Shown in pieces: positions 56,930-64,000 of a stretch of DNA of 64,000 nt. Source of the stretch: Cycas panzhihuaensis (lineage: Eukaryota > Cycadophyta). Numbering within the stretch: position 1 is the stretch's first letter; every line of letters starts with the position of its first letter. The notes under the pieces are model-generated. The model searched no databases. It saw only the letters and a program-made list of their open reading frames with translations, and had not been told where the DNA came from. The DNA is taken from the NCBI GenBank assembly GCA_023213395.1, contig CM041465.1, forward strand, positions 195,493,741 through 195,557,740, written 5' to 3'. The translations under genes and the position numbers were made by a program.

Positions 56930-57810
56930 CCCAAAGCTTTGCCTCCGCATTGTAACACATAGCATGCCATTGAACTAAAGCCCAACTTTGGCCTAGTCAT
57001 TGTCAAGCCATATTGCTATAGTCACCAACATAAGAACAAAATCAGACGAATGGTATAGAAGTTGCTAGACATAGAAGCCAACACCTTATATGTAGCCTTA
57101 ATCATATTCCATGGAAAAAGGATGGTTCCTTCAAGATGTGTGCCAACTACAGGGCTCTCAACAAAGTCAACGTTAAGACCCAATATCCTATCGTGCAGAT
57201 AGATGGTTTCTTGAATAAGCTACATAATGCCACATTTTTTCCCAAACTTGACTTGTGATCTAGATACTATCAAATCTATATTCATCTGGAGAACATACCT
57301 AAAACTACATTCAAAACATGTTATGGACACTATAAATTTAGGGTTATGCACTTTAGACTCTCAAATGCTCCTACTACCTTCAAAGCAATGGTGAACAAAG
57401 TACTTAGACCCTTCCTTTGTAAGTTCATCCTAGTTTTTTGCTTGACATTTTAGTTTATAGTTACTCTCGGCCTAAGTATTTGGAACATTGTTGCATCATC
57501 TTCTCAACCTTATGAGACATCCAACTTTATGCCAAAAAATCAAAATGGTCTTTTAGACAAACAAAGACTAAATACTTGGAGCATATTATCTCTAGGAAAG
57601 GGGTTAAGGTTGACCCTCATAAAATCAAAGCGATTCTACATTGGCTTGCCCTAAAAAACATTCCCAAGCTCTACATATTTCTATATCTCATTGAGTGTTG
57701 TAGGAGAATCATTAGAGCTTATTTGCATCTAACGACACCATTAACAGACCTTCTTAAGAAAGATTCTTTTACATTGGGATCCCATGTTGACAATGTTTCT
57801 AATTGCTTAA
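56930..57810 (+). pseudogene. Chromovirus reverse transcriptase
   Basis: It opens with FQEIPKALPPH, then CANYRALNKVNVKTQYPI, SRYYQIYIHLENIPKTTFKT, FRLSNAPTTFKAMVN and FLCKFILVF, the blocks around the fingers and palm of Ty3 RT. The catalytic box after FILVF is lost to a frameshift. The RT end, with EHIISRKGVKVDPHKIKAI, is open at 57576-57818. Stops occur in several places. Confidence 0.85.
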
Positions 57811-58410
57811 ACAAGTAATGGCATCCACCCTAGTTTTAGCCATCCTTAATTTCTCTAAGGCTTTGTTCTAGAATGTGATGCTTTTAGAACAAGACTATGT
57901 GCAATCATCATGTAGGAAGAGCATTTGATTACATTCAAAAGTAGGAAGTTGAACCCCCCAGAATGCTTAAAGTCTACTTATGGTAAGAAAATGCTTGCCA
58001 TCATCTATGCACTCTACAAATGGCAACAATACCTTCTTGGAAGCAAGTTCCTAATTTGTACCAATCACAATAGCCTTCAATACTTCTTGGAACATAAGAT
58101 AATGTCCCTAAAACAATAGAAATATGTCAACAAGTTATAAGCTTTAACCTTCGGTGTTTCCTATAAAAAAGAAAAGAAAAGAAAGCATTGTTGTTGATGC
58201 CTTGTCTTGTAGGAATGAAGAAGTCGACCTCATCACTACCATAATTGTAATTCCAAAATGGATTAAGGAGGTCCAAGCAAATCATGCCATGGACATTGAG
58301 GCCATGAATATCATACAAAACCTACATAGGAAATCTCAACAAGTAGAGGGCAGATGGACATTACAACATGATGTTCTCTATTACAAATACAAGGGTATAC
58401 ATCATTCCTA
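57811..58410 (+). pseudogene. Chromovirus RNase H
   Basis: The open part 57925-58119 reads FKSRKLNPPECLKSTYGKKM, IIYALYKWQQYLLGSKF and TNHNSLQYFLE. After a stop it goes on to VVDALSCRNEE, the end of the domain (usually VADALSR). It then leads to the integrase linker (58154-58411). The catalytic Asp of the usual T-D-H-N-S-L is Asn here. Confidence 0.87.
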
Positions 58411-59260
58411 ATTCTCAATTTAAAGCTAAGATTCTTTGAAATGTCATGCATCGCCCGTTGTAGGATGTATAGGACATGTGAAGATTATTACAATTTCAAA
58501 CAATCCTTTTATTAGCAGAGCATCAAGGTAGACATTCATAAATTCATCATAAAATGTGATAGTTGTCAAAGACATAAACTGGAGAACTTCGCTTCTTATG
58601 GCCTATTATAGCCATTACCCATTCCTAAATAAAAATCATTTCCATGGACTGCAATACTAGCCTACCCAAATCCCAAGGGAAAGATGTTATCTTAATGGTG
58701 GCCAATCAACTCACTAAATATACTCACTTCTTACCAATATGGTCTACCTTCAAAGTTGGCAAGATGCATGAACTATTTATGAAAGAAATCTACAAAGTAT
58801 ATGGCTTTCTATAGCGAATTATCAATGATTGGGACTTAAAATTCACTATCAATATTTGGAAGGAGCTCTTTAAGTCAGTCAGGACAAGCTTTAGTTTTAG
58901 TTCAGCATACCATTTGCAAATGGATTACCACATTGAAATAGTCAATAAATGCTTGGACGCTTATTTGCAAACCTTTTCTACTAACAAGAAGATACCCTAG
59001 GCTCAATGGGTACATTTGGCAAAGTATCAATATAACACAACATGCTATATCACAACCAGCATGACTCCCTTATCATCTCACTATGGGTACCCTACTCCAA
59101 CACTTGAGGACTCCCTCTTGGGGGATACACAAGCCCAAGTTGTCAAGGACTATACTCAAGAAATACATAATATTCTAGTGAGCCTCAATGAGAATTCAAA
59201 CCTAACTAAGAATAGAATGAAACCACAAGTTGACTTATATAGAATGGAATACTAATTTAT
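58411..59260 (+). pseudogene. Chromovirus integrase
   Basis: The zinc-binding end reads KCDSCQRHKLENFASYG (about 58555-58605). The core has ISMDCNTSLPKSQGKDVILM (first Asp), TKYTHFLP, then NDWDLKFTINIWKELF (second Asp), SSAYHLQMDYHIEIVNKCL (Glu) and LAKYQYNTT. The D-D-E residues can all be seen in some frame. The open end 59016-59255 leads to the chromodomain. Confidence 0.85.
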
Positions 59261-59396
59261 TGAGGGAGACTAAGTTTATATTAAGCTCCAACCATACAAA
59301 TAGGCATCCCTTAAGGGTAAAGGGAAGCAAAAATTAGAACCCAAATGCCACGGTCCTTATCAAATCAAAAAATAAAGTTGAAGCATAGCCTATCCC

Positions 59397-59690
59397 TTGG
59401 ACCTACCATCCACAACAAAGATTTATAATGTTTTTCATATTTCTTGCTTTAGAAGGAAACTTAGTCAACATGTAATAGTACAAACACAACTAGCAGTGTT
59501 TGAAGATAGAGGCAAACCAATCCTAGAACCCAAAGTCATCCTGCAAGTTAGCACCAAAGATTTAAGATCCAAGCAAATCTACAAGTACTTGATCAAGTGG
59601 AAAAGACTACTAGATAAAGATGCGACTTGGAAATTTGAATCTTTTACAACAAAATATTCTAATCTACCAACACTTTGAAGGCAAAGTGTT
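59397..59690 (+). pseudogene. Chromodomain at the chromovirus pol C-terminus
   Basis: An open frame of 93 codons. It starts with VFHISCFRRKL, the usual block between integrase and chromodomain (FHVS.LRK.L). The chromodomain reads LEPKVILQVSTKDLRSKQ, then YLIKWKRLLDKDATWKFE: the strand with I-x-W-K and the D-A-T-W-E motif are clear. Such domains guide insertion to heterochromatin through binding to modified histone H3. It places this element in the chromovirus clade. Confidence 0.88.
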
Positions 59691-59706
59691 TCAAGAAGGG
59701 CAGGTT
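59691..59706 (+). promoter_or_regulatory. Chromovirus polypurine tract
   Basis: CAAGAAGGGCAGG lies directly before TGTTATGAC, the 3' LTR start. Confidence 0.7.
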
Positions 59707-60009
59707 TGTTATGACTCTTACCCCAACCTTTTGTCTTGCTAGGCTAGGCAATAGTTAGGAATAAAACATGTAATGGTTATGTATCCACATGTGGCACACT
59801 CATAACAAATTTAGGGTTAGGGTATGTTGTAGAAATAATCACTTTGAAATTAGGGTTTTGATATATATAGGGTTTTGAAATTAGGGTTTTGAGGGGTATC
59901 ATTTTTCTCCAACTTGAAATAAGCTTGTTAGGGATAAGCTTAATCAAGCTCTAATTAATGTTAAGACTAAGTGTACTAAGCGCAAGTGCTTCCTAATACA
60001 CTTTCAACA
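59707..60009 (+). repeat. Chromovirus 3' LTR
   Basis: 303 bp, TGTTATGAC to TTTCAACA. It contains a short internal repeat of AATTAGGGTTTTGA (about 59850-59892). Confidence 0.75.
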
Positions 60010-60780
60010 AAATTGGCCTTGTGAATTCCTAGGTTGATTTATAAAATTCACATGGGAGCCGTCAAGGCATGAGGCTTTGTAATTAGCCATTTCCTAAATG
60101 GGTTCTGATAATTCCTCTATCACGATCTAAGCAAAATAATTGTTTCTGCATGTTTGGGAAAGTTTACCTGAAATTATGTTAAGACACTTAATAATTGCTT
60201 CCTCAGTTACTTCAGAGTTATGTTGGGCTTTGAATACTCGACTAGAATGCCTAACAAATTCCTTAGAAATTTCTTCAAGAGATGTAGACCTACCCTTATG
60301 GGTGAATAAGGCTTTAGTATTTTCATTGGCCTATTTTATTTTTAGGGACTAAAACAAAAACTTCAAGTATCTATCATCTTCCTTCATCCAATGAATCCTA
60401 GTCTAGACCCTAGCCCCTTTAGCATTCCCTATCTCAAAGATTTTGAGCTCATACCCTACATGGGTAGCTTCCCTTTCAAGGCATTCATTAAATAGATCAT
60501 TTTTAAGTTTAGATCTTAAATTAACCAACCTCTATGAATTTATTTTATCGACCCTTCTCCTATGAAAGCAATTTGTTTATCATAGCCTCTTAAAAACAAG
60601 GTAATTCAAGTAATGGCTTCCCCCCACGATACAATCCAACCTTTGTGTTCTAAGGGCTAAGTAGCTAAATGCCAAATCTGTTTAATAATCCCTTTATAGA
60701 TATGTGAGAACAAATGACAGGTATTCAACTTGAAAGCCAACCTCTAATTAATGGCTTTTTCATTGCCCCAGGCCAAAGTG
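60010..60780 (-). pseudogene. LINE: linker and start of reverse transcriptase
   Basis: The minus strand reads ECLEREATHVGYELKI, RIHWMKEDDRYLKFLF (the W.K.GD.N..FFH block), SLEEISKEFV, and at 60078-60058 KASCLDG, a form of the K-A-P-G-P-D-G motif that opens LINE RT. The RT is cut at 60010 by the chromovirus; its C-terminal part may be the fragment at 37690-38395. Confidence 0.8.
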
Positions 60781-61560
60781 AAAGAGATTGGATGCTAGTC
60801 TAACAAAATGGAACCATTTAACACCCTAACTAGTCTCTTCTCATGGTAAGAAAGATGGAAGTGACTATCATTAGACAACATAACTCATATCTAGTCGTTT
60901 AAAAACCCTGTCAGGATTGAAGCACAAATTAGACTATGTAAACTAATAATCATGACCTTTAAAGCTTTTCGAGGCAATGGAATCATACAAACCCAATTTA
61001 TTATGGAGAGTCAACCAAGTTATTTTCTCATCTTCATTCCAGTGAAAAGGTTACTTGCCTGCTTTATGATATAGGGCCTCAATCGTGTTGAAATCACCAT
61101 AGATGACCTAAGAAGCTTCAGGGAAATTAGAGCTCAACTAATTCCATAGTCGACTTTTATTCTATGACAAATTGGGAGCATATATATTGGCAATACCTAA
61201 GACAAAATTTTGCATCTAAATCAAAATCCAAACACATGTTCTCAAGATCTATTCTTGAGAACATAATATTATTCTTAAAGGAAGGTTTGATTAGTATGAG
61301 TACCCCCCCCCCCCCCGCCCCAAAAGCATCCATACGCTTAGTGGGAATATACTTAGCATCAAACCGTATATAAGCAGTTATGAAGTTTAAACTGTTAAAT
61401 GCACATTTAACTTCTTGCAAACACAACACGTCTAGAGATGATATCTTATGGTGAAATTTCTTGATCAACATATGTCTTAACTAATTAGATAAACCTCCAA
61501 CATTTCAATTAGCAACATTCATCATTATTAGATTCTTCAATATCCATAATATTGCCTTCA
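60781..61560 (-). pseudogene. LINE AP-like endonuclease
   Basis: The domain nicks target DNA to start LINE insertion. The open part 61471-61157 reads SSLDVLCLQEVK, with the catalytic Glu in L-Q-E, and GAGGGGVLILIKPS. Further on, GDFN is at 61098-61087 and a damaged S-D-H region is near 60890-60860. The order and spacing fit plant L1-type endonucleases. A C run of 14 at 61303-61316 lies within the glycine codons. Confidence 0.85.
61303..61316. repeat. C14 homopolymer within LINE endonuclease
   Basis: Fourteen C in a row, then G, then four more C. It probably grew by slippage from glycine codons (GGN) of the minus-strand endonuclease. Confidence 0.9.
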
Positions 61561-61869
61561 TCCTCTAGTCAGTAGCTAAAACTAAGAATCTATTAACATC
61601 AATTGAGATGGTTGTTGGTTTCAACTTTTTGACTAGTAGATCAAAATAATTTCTAATCAAACCTTCACCCTTATTATCCACAGCCCTCGCCTTGCTCACT
61701 AGAGCTTAGGAAAACCAAACACGGAGAGTGGTAAGGCAATAATCGAAGGGGACTCATAAAGCTTCCACTTGACCTCTTGAGCTTCACCTTTTTCCTTATC
61801 ATTAGCCCTATTCTCCTTAGGAGCAAAGATTTGCTTCCCTTCAAGTTGGGATTGAGGTTTATTGAGTGG

Positions 61870-62420
61870 TTATTAGGTTTTGTTCTTAGAGGCTTTGTTC
61901 ATCGCCCTTTTGTTGTGAACCTCTATCCAGTCATTCTTGTGCTCTATGGTATGGCTAGCAATGCCTGATTTAGGTAGGACAACTTTCTCTTTGCCTACAT
62001 GCAACAAAGGACAATTTGTAATTCTATGGCCACACGATTGGCAATTGAAACAAGTGTTTGGAACATTCAAATATACACTCTCTGCTTCAGAGCTTTAGAA
62101 CCACACTACATCAGTATGAGTTTTGAAAGATCCCTAAATAGTTCCACTGCAACACAAAACCCGATATTGGACTTCAGATAGAATTTATGATGAGATTACA
62201 GAGAAATAAAATGGCCTACATGTTTCACAAAATCCTTGGCAAAGTTCAATAAATATCCGCCCGAGGGGGGCGGACAGGCATATAATTCTATCTAGATAGG
62301 GCATTTGAAATATGGACATGGAGGTTGCAGGATAAGAAGAGTTAGAAACAAGATCGATTTTGTGGATTTTTGCTCTAGGCCATCCACATCATTGTGGGAT
62401 AAAGGGCATATGGGCTAGTT
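61870..62420 (-). pseudogene. LINE ORF1 with zinc knuckle
   Basis: The open frame 62070-61873 reads NVPNTCFNCQSCGHRITNC, a CCHC knuckle (C-x2-C-x3-G-H-x4-C), followed by a basic C-terminal tail. In the preceding sequence the LGRIFIELCQ block resembles the region before the knuckle in plant LINE ORF1 proteins, which bind the LINE RNA. The 5' limit is uncertain; it could extend to about 62900. Confidence 0.75.
62256..62274. other. GC-rich 7-bp inverted repeat
   Basis: TCCGCCC, GAGGG, GGGCGGA forms a perfect 7-bp stem with a 5-base loop in an AT-rich setting. It lies in the LINE ORF1 region, and I know of no function for it. Confidence 0.5.
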
Positions 62421-64000
62421 GTACATGGGCTTGATCTTTCAATGTCAATCTATGAGTTGTGTGCTCCTCTTATGGAATATTGAAGTTGTTTTATTGTTGT
62501 TTTCCACATGCACTCTAGTGGAAGTGAATTCTAAGGGAAGTTGATCTTGAATAGCTTCAAGGCATTGTCCATTATCATCAAACCAAAGCTTGACTAGAGA
62601 AGTTTTCCATCCAATTGTTTTGAGGATCCTCTACCATTAGTCTCATGCACGTTGCATGATTGCATGTGATGATGCACTCAACATGCTAATTGCCAAAGCT
62701 AAAAGATTTTTGTGAGTGGCCTTGCTTCTTTAGTTATGTAGAGGAAGCATTAAAGTCGAGTGATGGGAACATCTTTAAAGTATTGTCAGTGCATCGCGAT
62801 GTAGGGGTCCTTATAAATGTAGGGCTTGATAGATTGGTGTTTGCACAAATAGTTTGCAATGAAGTTTCATTGCTTGTAGAGCCAAAATGTGATATCTCAG
62901 AAAATTCCAATGTTTGTAGTAGTAGATTATAGTGTGATCCTCTTATGAATCATAAAGGATAAGGTTTAAAAACATTGACATCCCCAACACGATGATGATG
63001 CTCTATAATTGTTTCATATAATGCAAAATGGTATGCATTTGGTAAAATGTACCAATATGCTTATTGTCTTTATTACTTTAACATAACGCAACCAAAACTT
63101 CTTACTTGTAATAAGACAATAATTGATTCACTCAGACATCATGTAGAAACTAATAGCATGCATAAACTTAAATATTAAATATCAATTGTCTATGCATAGA
63201 GAAGATAGAAGGCCTGTGAAAAGAATGCTCAAGGGCTTCATTCTCTTAGTCTTTTGTCTTTTAACATCAGTTCATCCATATGGAAATTAGGGACAAAGCC
63301 TTCACTACAATGCACAATCCTAGCTAATTAAATTGTCTAAAGATATATGGAGCATTGCCTCAGTACTGAAGTGTTATAAAGCTACTCAAAAAATTGACTT
63401 CACAAAATGGATTTCTTCAAGTGCAATCCTTTTTGGTTGTTTCAAAATGTTGGTTAAGAACTCTCAAGTTCATCTTGGACAAGTTCACTATATATCACAT
63501 TAAGGCATTGCCAACTTGGCATTGAATTCCATACTATTACATAACTGTTTTAGCTCCTAATGGACATTTACCAAAATCATAAAAATAAATTATTAGAGAT
63601 ACAAGGTAATGAGAGATAAGGACAACACAATACTAGGCCAATCATCTTTGCCCAACTACCAAGGGGAGGCAAACTACTATCCTATCTGTGCTCCATTGTA
63701 GACTATGATACAATGGTAGGATATGAGTGCATAAGGAATTTTTGAGTGTGTTGTGTATGTTATATGACTTGTATTCAAGGGTTGGTTTATGCTAGGAAGT
63801 TATAATGTCTTCTACCTTACTTTTGTGTGGAACAGAACAATAAAATTTTGATGATGCTTTATGTGTGTGTAAGAATAAGTTAGAGTGCCCTCACAAGTTA
63901 CATAGACTAAGTTAACCTTCAAGCATTTTACGATGCACTCTTTTTTGTTTGATAAGTTTCCAAATGAAAAAAAAAAAAAGTAGCATCTATGTTGTTTTCC
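62421..64000. other. Unassigned right end
   Basis: No domain, LTR or RNA gene recognised. One plus-strand open frame (62690-62932, 80 codons) is the longest; it is not matched to a family I know, and the minus strand here could be the LINE 5' region. Confidence 0.45.

Larger units (their letters stand above)
38947..60009 (+). mobile_element. Ty3/gypsy chromovirus split by a second gypsy element
   Basis: The 3' LTR (59707-60009) starts TGTTATGAC and ends TTTCAACA. The 5' LTR start (38947) aligns with it for about 160 bp. The flanks are AAACT (38942-38946) and AAATT (60010-60014), one mismatch. Internal domains at 54620-59706 are leader, gag, protease, RT, RNase H, integrase and chromodomain, in the gypsy order. 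A 14.8-kb gypsy element (39778-54619) sits in the leader. All frames carry stops. Confidence 0.75.

Noticed and set aside
53033-60009. A single chromovirus with 5' LTR 53033-54619 and 3' LTR 59707-60009
   Set aside because: The two LTRs do not match in length or sequence. The 3' LTR matches 38947 instead, and the 53033 LTR matches 39778.

Overview
This is plant nuclear DNA made almost entirely of decayed, nested retrotransposons. I see no intact host gene, no tRNA or rRNA gene and no bacterial-style operon. The evidence for a plant is: primer-binding sites complementary to plant initiator tRNA-Met, Ty1/copia elements with the order gag-PR-INT-RT-RH, a Ty3/gypsy chromovirus with a chromodomain, a large Tat-like gypsy element, an L1-type LINE, and a plant mobile domain (PMD) gene. 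The density and age of the nesting suggest a large-genome seed plant, possibly a gymnosperm, but the sequence alone does not settle the species.

Left complex (about 1 to 32.7 kb). An unassigned stretch (1-1154) is followed by a 5'-truncated LTR (1155-2365) and a chromovirus gag-protease fragment (2366-4195). A plus-strand copia element (copia-2; pieces at about 4480-4612 and 30937-32743) is split by a minus-strand copia element (copia-1, 4613-30936, imperfect target duplication GCAAT/GGAAT). Copia-1 is itself split in its 5' leader by about 21 kb of GC-richer DNA (9438-30537). That block is two head-to-tail Tat-like gypsy copies arranged LTR-internal-LTR-internal, sharing the middle LTR (21225-24143); the second copy is cut off at 30537. 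Each copy has gag, a Tat-type protease, a long Ser/Pro/acidic linker and the first part of RT. The RT catalytic core and the integrase are missing. The first copy also carries an RNase HI reading frame. Both copies carry an ANTISENSE gene with a PMD, a 106-nt intron at the same place and a coiled-coil tail; in copy 1 this gene has its own upstream TATA box.

Middle (32.7 to 38.9 kb). Mostly unrecognised AT-rich sequence, plus a small LTR element with no coding capacity (35034-37648) and a minus-strand LINE reverse transcriptase fragment (about 37690-38395).

Right complex (38.9 to 62.4 kb). A minus-strand LINE appears to be split by a chromovirus (38947-60009, near-match duplication AAACT/AAATT). 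The chromovirus leader is split by another gypsy element (39778-54619, exact duplication AATCT), whose RT is split by a minus-strand copia element (copia-3, 45545-50779, exact duplication TTTAA). Removing each insert with one copy of its duplication restores the sequence around it, which gives the insertion order LINE, chromovirus, gypsy, copia-3. The last 1.6 kb is unassigned.

All coding regions are interrupted by stops and frameshifts, so these are fossils. The most interesting item is the antisense PMD transcription unit inside the tandem Tat-like element.
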